Shown here: positions 9,290 through 17,332 of the stretch, in pieces
How the letters are laid out: the number at the start of each line of letters is the position of its first letter
How positions within the stretch are numbered: the first letter of the stretch is position 1
Origin: Bacillota bacterium
Lineage (GTDB): Bacteria > Bacillota > Limnochordia > Limnochordales > ZCTH02-B6
Reading direction: 5' to 3'
NCBI GenBank assembly: GCA_017578085.1
Contig: PKQR01000012.1
Coordinates: 1 to 26,499 of the forward strand
DNA length: 26,499 bases
Notes under the pieces: generated by a model
Database searches by the model: none
Seen by the model: only the letters and a program-made list of their open reading frames with translations
What the model was told of the DNA's origin: nothing
Made by a program: the position numbers and the translations under genes

Positions 9290-10132
9290 CTAGGCTTGGG
9301 ACGACTCCCGGCGCGCTGGCACCAAGCGAATGACCGCCACTTCCGGCGGGCAGAAGAGCCGCCCCGGCAAAGAACTGGTACCGATGCCCCGTGTGACAAA
9401 CATCTGGGTGTGCCCGCGCCGGTACAGACCGGCACCGAAGCGGCCCCGGCGGGTGTTGGTCCACAGCGGTACGCCGCCCGGAAGGCAAATCTGCCCGCCA
9501 TGGGTGTGGCCGGCCAAAACCAGGTCGACGCCGGCCCGGCTTGCGGTCTCCAGCACGTCCGGCGAGTGGGCCAGGAGCACCAGCGGCTCGCGCCCGTCGC
9601 CTTGGGAGGGTGGGACGCAGGCCAGCGCCTGGTCCAGGTCATCGAGACCTGTGTGCGGGTCGTCCACGCCCGCGATGCGGATGCGCCGGCCGCGGTGCCG
9701 GATCACTTCGCCCGAATTGACCAGGAGGCGGACCCCTGCCCGGGTCAGGTCGCGCGCCAGGGCTTGGGTGTTGATCCGCTTTCCGCGGTCGTGGTTTCCA
9801 AGCACGCCGTAGACGAGCCGATCGCGCCCGATCTCCATGATCACCGGGATGAGCGCAGACGCACCTCCCGGCTCGCCCAGGAAATCGCCGGTAATGACCA
9901 GGACCGGTGCAGGTAGCCCGCGCACGGTGCGGACCAGGTCCTGTTCAAATGGCCCGTAGCCGCGCAAGTGCAAGTCGGACAGGTGGAGGATGGTGAAGCC
10001 GTCCAGTTCGGGCGGCAGGCCCTCGATGGGTACGTCCACTTGGGTGACGAACAGGGAGTGGGCCTCCGCCCAGGAGCGCACCGCCAAGTAGGCGGCGCCG
10101 GCCGCGGCCGCCGCCAAGGTCGACAGGAGCAT
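9290..10132 (-). CDS. Membrane-anchored calcineurin-like metallophosphoesterase (YkuE/LpxG-like)
   Basis: The 280-residue protein starts at the ATG at 10132 with only a weak AAGG upstream. Residues 3-20 are hydrophobic and act as a membrane anchor or uncleaved signal. The binuclear metal site is complete: LSDLHL (Asp53, His55), TGDF (Asp83), GNHD (Asn113, His114), AHSPD (His189) and GHTHGGQ (His209, His211). This motif set and the N-terminal anchor match the COG1408 group, which includes B. subtilis YkuE and the chlamydial UDP-diacylglucosamine hydrolase LpxG. Substrate could be a nucleotide, phospholipid or lipid A precursor; sequence alone does not decide. The M61-like gene lies 80 bases upstream on the same strand. 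Confidence 0.9.
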   Translation of the reverse strand: MLLSTLAAAAAGAAYLAVRSWAEAHSLFVTQVDVPIEGLPPELDGFTILHLSDLHLRGYGPFEQDLVRTVRGLPAPVLVITGDFLGEPGGASALIPVIMEIGRDRLVYGVLGNHDRGKRINTQALARDLTRAGVRLLVNSGEVIRHRGRRIRIAGVDDPHTGLDDLDQALACVPPSQGDGREPLVLLAHSPDVLETASRAGVDLVLAGHTHGGQICLPGGVPLWTNTRRGRFGAGLYRRGHTQMFVTRGIGTSSLPGRLFCPPEVAVIRLVPARRESSQA

Positions 10133-10153
10133 TCGCCTTCAACGCCTTCCGCA

Positions 10154-10181
10154 GCTGGCCGGGCCGAGCGCGGCGGCCAGC
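10154..10181 (-). other. GC-rich hairpin between the M61-like gene and the phosphoesterase gene
   Basis: GCTGGCCG (10154-10161) and CGGCCAGC (10174-10181) form an eight-base-pair stem with a 12-base loop. There is no T-tract after it on the minus strand, so it may slow or process the transcript rather than end it. The stretch holds no gene. Confidence 0.35.
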
Positions 10182-10212
10182 CGTTGTCTCACAGACATTC
10201 CGCAGAATTCCG

Positions 10213-11634
10213 CTATTTCCCTTGCTGGTCAAACCACCGTTCAAACAGGTGGTCAAAGTCCGCGGGAGGCACGCGGGTGCCGTAGACAAAGGCTTGGGCG
10301 AAGCCGCTGCCGAGCCCGGCTTCCGCCAATGGCGAAAGCACGGCCGCCGTGTGCAGGGTCACCGCCGCGGCGCGCCGCTGCTCGGACGCGAGGCGGGCCC
10401 AGAGGTCAAAGATGGTGAACGACCCGCGGGACGCTTCCCGGAGCTCAATATCCAACAGCAGGGCGACCAGAGGGGAACGGAAAGAAAGTACCCGCTGCGC
10501 CGCGTGGGACGGGGGCGACTCTAAGGCCGCCGCCACCAACGACGGCCACGCCGGCCCGGCGTAGTGCAGGCCGTTGGAGTGGAGCGCCCGCAGGCTCTGG
10601 TACATCTCGTCAACGGTCAGAAAGCCCGTATCATACAAGAGCGCCAGCCCGCCGTAATCGGCAAGGCCGGCCTTCAGCCAGCGCGCGTCCGCGCCCAACC
10701 GCAGCGTACGGTCCACGAACAATGCGACCACGTCCCGGGCCGCGTGCTTCCGCCACCAGCTCAGCGTGCCGGTGCCCACCCAATGGACGATGGTGTGGTC
10801 GCCAGCCCTTTGGCTGGTGATCAGGGGGTTGAGCCGCAACGGCCCGGGATAGCGCAGTACGGCCAGCGTCAGATCCGAGGGCGGCCCGGCTACGCCCTTG
10901 GCCGCCAAACTCTCAAGCATGGCCTGGATCGACCATGCCAGCTGTGCCGGCTCCCATGGGGGATCTTTGGAAACGATGAGCGTCAGCTGACCTTTGGGCA
11001 AGGGGTAGCGGGTAATGCTCAGCTCGCCCAAGAGAATGACAGGTTCCTCCCCGGCCGCCACCGCCAGCCGCCCGTCGGCCGCGACCGCGCCGGTCCCGCC
11101 GACGACGGCCCGCCAGCCCGCAGGCAGCTCAAGGCGGACCTCTTTGGGCCGGTGCTCTGCGCCAGCCAGCTCAAGGAACGCGTCGCGGCCTACAAGCCAC
11201 ACTGCGTCCTCGCTGCGTACCGACGACAGGTCGCTTCCAGGCCAAGTGGAGGGGCTCCACAAGGATGGCGACAAGTTGAGGCGGTAGGCGACAACGACGT
11301 CGCCGGTTCCGTGTGTTTTCACGCGGACGCGCCCGTTGTCCGTCCGCTCCACGGCCAATGGGGCACCGTCGGCGCCTCGCGCGGCCAGCGATTCCACACG
11401 GGGGGTGCCGGAGCTGGCGCCGGGGAAGTACAGTTGCAACTCACCAGCAGCGGCGGGGATGTGCAACTCAACGTGCACAGGGCTGTCGGGACCGGGACCG
11501 ACGGATACAGTGTAGAGCAAGGCGGGCCCCGCGGCGCTCAAGGCTGTCGGATTGTGGAGCGCGATCAGGCATGCGACAAAGAGGATTGCACGCAACGGCG
11601 CCGGCAGCAAGCGGCGCCCGACACATGAGAACAC
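10213..11634 (-). CDS. Secreted M61 (glycyl aminopeptidase)-like protein with altered zinc site
   Basis: I prefer GTG 11634 as start: GGGGGTGCAG lies just upstream and it gives a clean signal peptide (basic start, hydrophobic core at about 12-26, cut near ALSAAG). A longer frame from GTG 11688 lacks a ribosome site. The 473-residue protein has an N-terminal beta domain starting YTVSVGPGPDSPVHVELHIP and an alpha-helical second half. The second half aligns by eye with M61 peptidases: WLKAGLADYGGLALLYDTGFLT (319-340) corresponds to the family's W-x-x-E-G-x-x-x-Y segment, and SPLVALLLDIELREASRG (387-404) to the KGALVALLLDLELR helix. The zinc motif HExxH appears as HTIVH (280-284), and the third ligand Glu is Ala322. 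No PDZ domain follows. It is therefore probably not an active peptidase. The M61 assignment is inferred from these patterns. Confidence 0.65.
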   Translation of the reverse strand: MFSCVGRRLLPAPLRAILFVACLIALHNPTALSAAGPALLYTVSVGPGPDSPVHVELHIPAAAGELQLYFPGASSGTPRVESLAARGADGAPLAVERTDNGRVRVKTHGTGDVVVAYRLNLSPSLWSPSTWPGSDLSSVRSEDAVWLVGRDAFLELAGAEHRPKEVRLELPAGWRAVVGGTGAVAADGRLAVAAGEEPVILLGELSITRYPLPKGQLTLIVSKDPPWEPAQLAWSIQAMLESLAAKGVAGPPSDLTLAVLRYPGPLRLNPLITSQRAGDHTIVHWVGTGTLSWWRKHAARDVVALFVDRTLRLGADARWLKAGLADYGGLALLYDTGFLTVDEMYQSLRALHSNGLHYAGPAWPSLVAAALESPPSHAAQRVLSFRSPLVALLLDIELREASRGSFTIFDLWARLASEQRRAAAVTLHTAAVLSPLAEAGLGSGFAQAFVYGTRVPPADFDHLFERWFDQQGK

Positions 11635-11810
11635 CCCTGCACCCCCAAATACCGTCCCAACGGACGTGGTTCCGAACCCCCGAGACACCCGATCCGTAAG
11701 AAGTGTTCGGACCGGCAGGCGATTTATCCTCTTTGGCGCCCATCTTCGCCGCGGACCAGACCCGGAGCCCGGCCGGGGAAAACCGTGGCAAAAAGCGGGA
11801 AGGAGAGAAC

Positions 11811-11837
11811 CTGACGCAGTAGTATATTTGGTATAAC
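11811..11837 (+). promoter_or_regulatory. Candidate extended -10 promoter of the SDR-ALDH-Acs unit
   Basis: TGGTATAAC (11829-11837) is an extended -10 element with a 5-of-6 TATAAC box. CTGACG (11811-11816) lies 15 bases upstream of the -10 as a weak -35. It sits in the AT-rich pocket 11820-11860 of the divergent spacer between the M61-like and SDR genes. A minus-strand TATACT (11826-11821) overlaps it and could serve the M61-like gene. Confidence 0.45.
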
Positions 11838-11882
11838 CCTTGTTGCTATTTTTCGCTCCAATTGATCACAAGGATGGTGCGC

Positions 11883-12644
11883 ATGGGGCAGGACGGGCCG
11901 CAGCGAGTCGCCGTCGTCACTGGTGCGGCCTCGGGGTTTGGCAAGGCCATTGCCCGCCGGTTTGCTGCCGATGGGTATTGGGTCGGCCTGCTGGACCGGA
12001 ACGGGGAAGCTGCGGAGGCTGCATTGGCGGAGCTGGGCGGGCCCCAGCACGGTGCGGTGCTCGTGGCGGACGTGAGCGATGAGGCCCAGATGGAGGCGGC
12101 GTTCCAAGTAGTTGCATCACGCTGGGGACGGCTGGATGTGCTGGTCAACAACGCGGCGGTGCCCCAGCGGCCGACGCCCATCGAGGCGCTCTCATCAGCG
12201 GAATGGGACCGGATCATGGCGGTGAACGTGAAGGGCGTTTTCCTGGGCATGAAGATGGCGGTGCCCCTCATGCAGGCCAACGGCGGAGGCAGCATCATCA
12301 ACATCGCCTCCGTCGCCGCCATTCGGCCGCGCCCGGGCCTCAACGCCTACTGCGCCAGCAAGGCGGCGGTGATCGGCCTGACCAAGGCGGTGGCGCTGGA
12401 ACTGGCGGCCGCGGGGATCCGGGTCAACTGCATCGCCCCCGGGCCGGCAGATACGCCCATGCTGCCCGGCTTTATGGCGGACCCGGGGTCAGAATCCGGA
12501 CGACAGGCCTTCATCGCCTCCGTACCGCTGGGACGGCTCATCCGACCGGAGGAGATTGCGGCGGCCGCCGCCTACTTGGCCTCGGACGAGGCGGCCGCGG
12601 TCATAGGGGCAGTGATCAGCGTGGACGGCGGTCGCCATGTCTGA
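11883..12644 (+). CDS. Short-chain dehydrogenase/reductase (SDR)
   Basis: I choose ATG 11883, nine bases after AAGG; in-frame starts at 11862 and 11874 are alternatives. The 253-residue classical SDR has the cofactor motif TGAASGFG (13-20), Asp38 at the end of the second strand (favouring NAD over NADP), NNAA (89-92), and the catalytic Ser143, Tyr156 and Lys160 (YCASK). IAPGPADTPML and the C-terminal VISVDGG are typical of the family. It would oxidise an alcohol or reduce a ketone in the cytosol. It is first in a run with an aldehyde dehydrogenase, which starts 22 bases after its stop, and acetyl-CoA synthetase. This context suggests alcohol or polyol oxidation. The exact substrate is unknown. 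Confidence 0.92.
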   Translation: MGQDGPQRVAVVTGAASGFGKAIARRFAADGYWVGLLDRNGEAAEAALAELGGPQHGAVLVADVSDEAQMEAAFQVVASRWGRLDVLVNNAAVPQRPTPIEALSSAEWDRIMAVNVKGVFLGMKMAVPLMQANGGGSIINIASVAAIRPRPGLNAYCASKAAVIGLTKAVALELAAAGIRVNCIAPGPADTPMLPGFMADPGSESGRQAFIASVPLGRLIRPEEIAAAAAYLASDEAAAVIGAVISVDGGRHV

Positions 12645-12666
12645 GCGTGTCTCGGAGGGCCTATCC

Positions 12667-14142
12667 GTGCAAGCCATCCACGGCGTTCCGGCCGATCGTC
12701 TGCCCGACTGGGTCCCGCTGATTGTCGATGGGCGCGAGTTGCCTGCCCAATCGGGCGAGACGTTCCCGACGCTCAACCCGGCCAACGGCCGGGAACTGGC
12801 GCCCGTGGCCAGGGCGCAGGCGGCCGATGTGGACAGGGCGGTGGCGGCGGCCCGGCGGGCGTACGAGGAGGTTTGGAGCCGCGTTTCCCCGGCAGAGCGG
12901 GGGCGGATACTTGCCCGCATCGCCGAAGCCATCGCCGCCCGAGCCGAAGAGCTGGCCGTCTTGGAGACGCTGGATACCGGCAAACCCATTTCCCAAGCCC
13001 GTACCGACGTGCGGGTCGCGGCGCGGTATTTCGAGTACTACGCGGGTGCCGCAGACAAGGCCTTCGGCCACACGATCCCGCTGGACGACGATCACCTGGT
13101 GTACACGCTCCGGGAGCCATGGGGCGTGTGCGGCATCATCATTCCCTGGAACTATCCGCTGCAGATGCTCGGCCGCTGCGTCGGTGCAGCCCTCGCAGCC
13201 GGCAACACGGTAGTCCTCAAGCCGGCCGAGCAGGCGCCCATCACTGCGGTCGCCGTCGCCCGCCTGGCGCTGGACTGCGGGCTGCCCCCTGGCGTGTTCA
13301 ACGTTGTGCCGGGATTTGGACCCGAAGCGGGCGCTCACCTCGCGGGACACCCGGGGATCGACCACTTGAGTTTTACCGGGTCCGTGGCGACGGGCACCTC
13401 CGTTATGCAAGCCGCGGCGCGGCGGATCACACCGGTGACGCTGGAGCTGGGCGGCAAGTCGCCCCAAATCGTCTTTGCGGACGCGGACCTCGAGCAAGCC
13501 CTGGCCACAACGGTGCGGGCTATCCTGCAAAACGCGGGCCAGACGTGCTCGGCCGGCTCCCGTCTATTGGTGCAACAGGCCGTCCACGACGCGGCGGTGG
13601 AGTATATCCGGGAGGCTTTTGGCCGCGTGCGCATCGGGCCCGGCTTGGAAGACCCGGATTTGGGACCCCTGATCACGGCCGAGCAGCGGGCGCGGGTCGT
13701 GCAGTACGTGGAGGGGGCGCAGAAAGCCGGCGCCAGCCTCGTCTGGGGCGGGACCATCCCGGCCGACCCGGCATTGGCTGACGGGTACTTTTTCTCCCCG
13801 ACCCTCCTCACCGGTGTGCGGCCCGAGATGGCCGTCGCCTGCGAGGAGGTTTTTGGCCCGGTGCTGGTCGTGCTGCCCTTTGACGATGAGGAGGAAGCCG
13901 TGCGGCTGGCCAACGGGACCGACTACGGCCTTGTGGCGGGCGTCTGGACCCGTGACGCGGGCCGGGCGCACCGGATGGCCCGGAGGCTGTTGGCGGGACA
14001 AGTGTTCATCAATTCCTACGGCGCGGGTGGTGGGGTGGAGCTGCCCTTCGGCGGCTACAAGCGCAGCGGCTTTGGGCGCGAAAAGGGGATGGAAGGCCTC
14101 CTCTCCTACACCCAGCTGAAAACGGTCACGTTGCGGATGTGA
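12667..14142 (+). CDS. NAD(P)-dependent aldehyde dehydrogenase
   Basis: I place the start at GTG 12667, seven bases after a strong GGAGGG site; an ATG at 12637, inside the SDR gene, is the alternative. The 491-residue enzyme has all core features: IIPWNYPLQM with Asn162, KPAEQAP, FTGSVATGTSVM, LELGGKSP with the general base Glu260, GQTCSAGSR with the nucleophile Cys294, and EVFGPVLVV near 388-396. It ends with LPFGGYKRSGFGREKG and LSYTQLKTV. This pattern is closest to the betaine-aldehyde/gamma-aminobutyraldehyde type of the superfamily. It would oxidise an aldehyde to the acid. Placed between an SDR and an acyl-CoA synthetase, it probably catalyses the middle step of one pathway. Confidence 0.94.
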   Translation: MQAIHGVPADRLPDWVPLIVDGRELPAQSGETFPTLNPANGRELAPVARAQAADVDRAVAAARRAYEEVWSRVSPAERGRILARIAEAIAARAEELAVLETLDTGKPISQARTDVRVAARYFEYYAGAADKAFGHTIPLDDDHLVYTLREPWGVCGIIIPWNYPLQMLGRCVGAALAAGNTVVLKPAEQAPITAVAVARLALDCGLPPGVFNVVPGFGPEAGAHLAGHPGIDHLSFTGSVATGTSVMQAAARRITPVTLELGGKSPQIVFADADLEQALATTVRAILQNAGQTCSAGSRLLVQQAVHDAAVEYIREAFGRVRIGPGLEDPDLGPLITAEQRARVVQYVEGAQKAGASLVWGGTIPADPALADGYFFSPTLLTGVRPEMAVACEEVFGPVLVVLPFDDEEEAVRLANGTDYGLVAGVWTRDAGRAHRMARRLLAGQVFINSYGAGGGVELPFGGYKRSGFGREKGMEGLLSYTQLKTVTLRM

Positions 14143-14144
14143 AA

Positions 14145-14182
14145 ATGGCGAGGCCAGGCGGATATGGCGAGGCCCGGCGGAT
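14145..14182 (+). repeat. Tandem 19-bp duplication in the ALDH-acs spacer
   Basis: Two adjacent 19-base units (14145-14163 and 14164-14182) start ATGGCGAGGC and differ at one position. They fill most of the 73-base gap and end 20 bases before the AGGAGGG site of acs. A recent tandem slip is the simplest origin; a regulatory site is possible. Confidence 0.8.
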
Positions 14183-14215
14183 ACGGTCAGCCAATGCACA
14201 AGAGGAGGGACCCCC

Positions 14216-16144
14216 ATGGCACTGCAGTTTGAGCACACCGACCGGTTTCTCCAGGAGACGCGCCTTTACCGCCCCGACGATGCCACCGTTGCCGGGGCCA
14301 ACATCACAGCGTACATGCGCAGCAAAGGCTTCTCCACGTGGGACGAGCTCTATCGCTGGTCCGTAGAGAATCCGGAAGAGTTCTGGAGCGAGATGGCCCG
14401 GCAGCTCGAGTGGTTCACGCCCTGGGAGACGGTGCGCCGCTGGGAGCCGCCCTACGTGCAGTGGTTCGTGGGGGCCCAGTGCAACATCGTGCACAACGCC
14501 CTGGACCGGCACATGCGCACCCCCGTCCGCAACAAGGTGGCTTTCTACTGGGAGGGCGAGGACGGTTCCCGGCGGACGTTGTCCTATGCGGACCTCTACC
14601 GGGAGGTCAACCGGGCGGCCAGCGCCTTGAGCAAGCTGGGCATCCAAAAGGGCGACAGGGTCATCATCTACCTGCCCCGGATCCCGGAGCAGATCATCGC
14701 CATGCTGGCGGTGGCCCGGTTGGGCGCCGTGCACTCGGTCGTGTACTCGGCTTTCAGCGCCCAGGCGCTGCGGGACCGGATCAACGACGCACAGGCCAAG
14801 GCGGTCATCGCCTGCGACGGCTACTTTTACCAGGGCAAGCTGGTGGAGCGCAAGAGCGTGGTCGATGAGGCCCTGCAAGGCAACGACACGGTGGAGCACG
14901 TGATCGTGGTGCGCCGCACCGGCACCGCCATCCCGTGGCAGGCGGGCCGCGACGTGGACTGGGCCGAGCTGGTCGCCACCGGCGCAGACCGCCATCCCGT
15001 AGAACCCGTCGACAGCGAGCACCCCCTGTTTACCCTTTACACCTCGGGAACGACCGGGAAACCCAAGGGCGTCGTGCACACCCACGGCGGGTACATGGTC
15101 GGGGTCTATACCACGACGCGCTTCGTGTTTGACGTGAAACCCGACGACATCTTTTGGTGCACGGCCGACCCCGGATGGGTGACGGGCCACAGCTACATCG
15201 TGTACGGGCCGCTCATCAACGGGGTGACCAGCGTCTTTTACGAGGGCGCCCCCACGTACCCGGACCCGGGCCGCTTCTGGTCCATCGTCCAGCGTTACGG
15301 CGTGACCATCTTTTATACGGCGCCGACGGCCATCCGGGGGCTCATGCGCCACGGCGACCAGTGGCCCGCCCGGTACGACCTCTCGAGCCTGCGCCTCCTG
15401 GGGACGGTGGGGGAACCCATCAACCCCGAGGCTTGGGTGTGGTACCGGGAAAAGATCGGCCGCGGGCAGGTGCCCATCATGGACACGTGGTGGCAGACGG
15501 AGACGGGCAGCATCTTGATTACGCCCACCCCCGTGACCCCCCTCAAGCCCGGCTCCGCCACCAAGCCCTTCCTGGGCATCGAGGCCGACGTGGTGGACAG
15601 TACCGGAAAACCGGTGGACGCGAACCGCGGCGGCTACCTGGTCATCAAGCAGCCGTGGCCGTCCATGATGCGCACCATCTTCAACGACCCCAAGCGCTAC
15701 GAGGTGTACTGGAACACCATTCCCGGGATGTATTTCGCCGGCGACGCGGCCCACAAGGATGAGGACGGCTATTTCTGGATCCAGGGACGCGTCGATGACG
15801 TGATCAACGTATCCGGGTACCGCCTAGGAAGCATGGAGATTGAAAGCGCCCTCGTGGCGCATCCCGCGGTGGCGGAGGCCGCCGTCATCGGCAAGCCGCA
15901 CCCCGTTAAAGGCGAGTCCATTAAAGCGTTCGTCATCCTCAAGAAGGGGCACGTGGGCGACGAGGCCCTGATCGACGGGCTCAAGCGGTTTATCAGGCAA
16001 AACATCGGGCCCATCGCGGTGCCGGACGAGATCCAGGTCGTGGACAGCCTGCCCAAGACCCGCAGCGGCAAGATCATGCGCCGGCTCTTGAAAGCCCAGG
16101 AGCTGGGCCTGCCTATCGGGGACGTGTCCACGCTGGAGGAGTAG
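14216..16144 (+). CDS. acs: Acetyl-CoA synthetase, AMP-forming
   Basis: The 642-residue protein starts at ATG 14216, six bases after AGGAGGG. It activates acetate with ATP and CoA through acetyl-AMP. The P-loop-like motif YTSGTTGKPKG lies at 275-285. DTWWQTETG (423-431) contains the Trp that closes the acetate pocket in characterised Acs enzymes, favouring a two-carbon acid. GRVDDVINVSGYRLGSMEIE (524-543) is the hinge region. PKTRSGKIMRR (613-623) contains Lys619, the usual catalytic and acetylation-controlled lysine. Length matches the family (about 640-660). It closes the run of SDR and aldehyde dehydrogenase genes, so the unit may take ethanol or a related compound to acetyl-CoA. A propionyl-CoA synthetase is less likely. 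Confidence 0.93.
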   Translation: MALQFEHTDRFLQETRLYRPDDATVAGANITAYMRSKGFSTWDELYRWSVENPEEFWSEMARQLEWFTPWETVRRWEPPYVQWFVGAQCNIVHNALDRHMRTPVRNKVAFYWEGEDGSRRTLSYADLYREVNRAASALSKLGIQKGDRVIIYLPRIPEQIIAMLAVARLGAVHSVVYSAFSAQALRDRINDAQAKAVIACDGYFYQGKLVERKSVVDEALQGNDTVEHVIVVRRTGTAIPWQAGRDVDWAELVATGADRHPVEPVDSEHPLFTLYTSGTTGKPKGVVHTHGGYMVGVYTTTRFVFDVKPDDIFWCTADPGWVTGHSYIVYGPLINGVTSVFYEGAPTYPDPGRFWSIVQRYGVTIFYTAPTAIRGLMRHGDQWPARYDLSSLRLLGTVGEPINPEAWVWYREKIGRGQVPIMDTWWQTETGSILITPTPVTPLKPGSATKPFLGIEADVVDSTGKPVDANRGGYLVIKQPWPSMMRTIFNDPKRYEVYWNTIPGMYFAGDAAHKDEDGYFWIQGRVDDVINVSGYRLGSMEIESALVAHPAVAEAAVIGKPHPVKGESIKAFVILKKGHVGDEALIDGLKRFIRQNIGPIAVPDEIQVVDSLPKTRSGKIMRRLLKAQELGLPIGDVSTLEE

Positions 16145-16194
16145 CGGCAGCCGCGCAACCCGGCGGCCCAGCGGTGGTCGTGGAACCGGCAGGG

Positions 16195-16222
16195 AAAAGG
16201 GACAAACGTCCCTTTTTCTTGT
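16195..16222 (+). terminator. Intrinsic terminator after acs
   Basis: A nine-base-pair stem, AAAAGGGAC (16195-16203) with GTCCCTTTT (16208-16216), encloses an AAAC loop and runs into TTCTTGTTT. It lies 50 bases after the acs stop and separates that unit from the hem genes. The flanking A-tract means it may also work on the minus strand. Confidence 0.88.
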
Positions 16223-16288
16223 TTCCGGGCAAAGGTATGGTGATCGCAGACCTAGGACCCGAATGCCTGATGGACAGGAGTCATGCCG

Positions 16289-17332
16289 ATGCCGCCCTGG
16301 AACGACCGCTTCTTGCGCGCCTGCCGGCGGGAGCCGGTGGATACGACGCCGGTCTGGTTCATGCGCCAGGCGGGCCGCTACCAGGCCGAATACCGGGCCT
16401 TGCGGGAGCGGTACACGCTGCTCGAAATTTGCCGGCGGCCGGAACTGTGCGCCCAGGTGACGCGGCTGCCCGTGGAGCAGCTGGGCGTGGACGCGGCGAT
16501 CCTGTTTTCCGACATCATGGTTCCCTTGGGGCCCATGGGCGTCGAGTACGAGCTCAAGGAGAGCGTCGGGCCCATCGTCGCCCGGCCCATCGCCGGCATG
16601 GCCGATGTGGCCAGGCTACGGCCCCTCGAGCCGGAGGAAACCCTGGATTACGTCCTGGAAACCATCCGCCTGCTGGTGCGGGAGCTGCCCGTGCCGCTCA
16701 TCGGTTTCGTGGGCGGCCCCTTCACGCTGGCCAGCTATTTGATCGAAGGACAACCCACCCGCACGTTTGTCAAGACAAAGGCGATGATGTACGGGCAGCC
16801 GGCGGTCTGGCACGCGCTGCTGGAACGGCTGACCGATATGGCGGTGCGCTACCTGAGGGCGCAGGTGAGGGCAGGCGCCCACGCCGTGCAGGTGTTTGAC
16901 AGCTGGGTGGGGTGCTTGTCGCCCGCCGACTACCGCGCTTTCGTCCTGCCCCATATGCAGCGGCTGTTTGCCGAAACCGCTGATCTGGGCGTGCCCCGCA
17001 TCCACTTTGGCGTCAATACGCTGGGCCTTTTGCCCCTGATGCGGGCGGCGGGGGGCGAGGTGATCGGCGTCGACTGGCGGGTGGACCTCGCGGCCGCGTG
17101 GGACCTCCTGGGTCCCGATGTGGCCGTGCAGGGGAACTTGGATCCCGCGCTGCTCTTCGCGCCGGAGGACGTGCTGCGCCAGCGGGTGCAGGACATCCTG
17201 GCCAGCGTCGCCGGGCGAGCAGGGCACATCTTCAACCTGGGCCACGGGGTGTTGCCGCAGACGTCGCCCGACCGGCTGCGCCAGGTGGTGGACTGGGTGC
17301 ATTCGATGGGAGGGGACCAACGTGAGCACTGA
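16289..17332 (+). CDS. hemE: Uroporphyrinogen decarboxylase
   Basis: I choose ATG 16289 because AGGAG lies eight bases before it; the in-frame ATG two codons upstream leaves only two bases. The 347-residue enzyme converts uroporphyrinogen III to coproporphyrinogen III by removing four carboxyl groups. The N-terminal signature PVWFMRQAGRYQAEYR (21-36) carries the substrate-binding arginines. ILFSDIMVPLGPMG (70-83) contains the key Asp of the family. GFVGGPFTLASYLIEG, VQVFDSWVG and the C-terminal FNLGHGVLPQT are all present. Length is normal (about 345-360). The stop overlaps hemH by 11 bases, so translation is probably coupled. The upstream terminator implies that the hem unit has its own promoter in 16223-16280; I see no strong candidate. 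Confidence 0.97.
   Translation: MPPWNDRFLRACRREPVDTTPVWFMRQAGRYQAEYRALRERYTLLEICRRPELCAQVTRLPVEQLGVDAAILFSDIMVPLGPMGVEYELKESVGPIVARPIAGMADVARLRPLEPEETLDYVLETIRLLVRELPVPLIGFVGGPFTLASYLIEGQPTRTFVKTKAMMYGQPAVWHALLERLTDMAVRYLRAQVRAGAHAVQVFDSWVGCLSPADYRAFVLPHMQRLFAETADLGVPRIHFGVNTLGLLPLMRAAGGEVIGVDWRVDLAAAWDLLGPDVAVQGNLDPALLFAPEDVLRQRVQDILASVAGRAGHIFNLGHGVLPQTSPDRLRQVVDWVHSMGGDQREH

Noticed and set aside
7344..9488. Minus-strand 714-codon open frame across the histidine kinase and PC4-like gene
   Set aside because: It is antisense to genes with conserved motifs, and the product is low-complexity and rich in Arg, Pro and Gly with no domain.
10564..11628. Plus-strand 354-codon open frame opposite the M61-like gene
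   Set aside because: The minus frame has a signal peptide and M61-like blocks; the plus frame is Gln/Arg/Gly-rich with no ribosome site.
12637..12666. ATG 12637 as the aldehyde dehydrogenase start, overlapping the SDR gene
   Set aside because: It has no good ribosome site, whereas GTG 12667 follows GGAGGG by seven bases; the ten extra residues are not part of the conserved domain.
14126..15754. Minus-strand 542-codon open frame opposite acs
   Set aside because: It is the mirror of the acs codons, and its His/Val/Asp-rich translation resembles no protein family I know.
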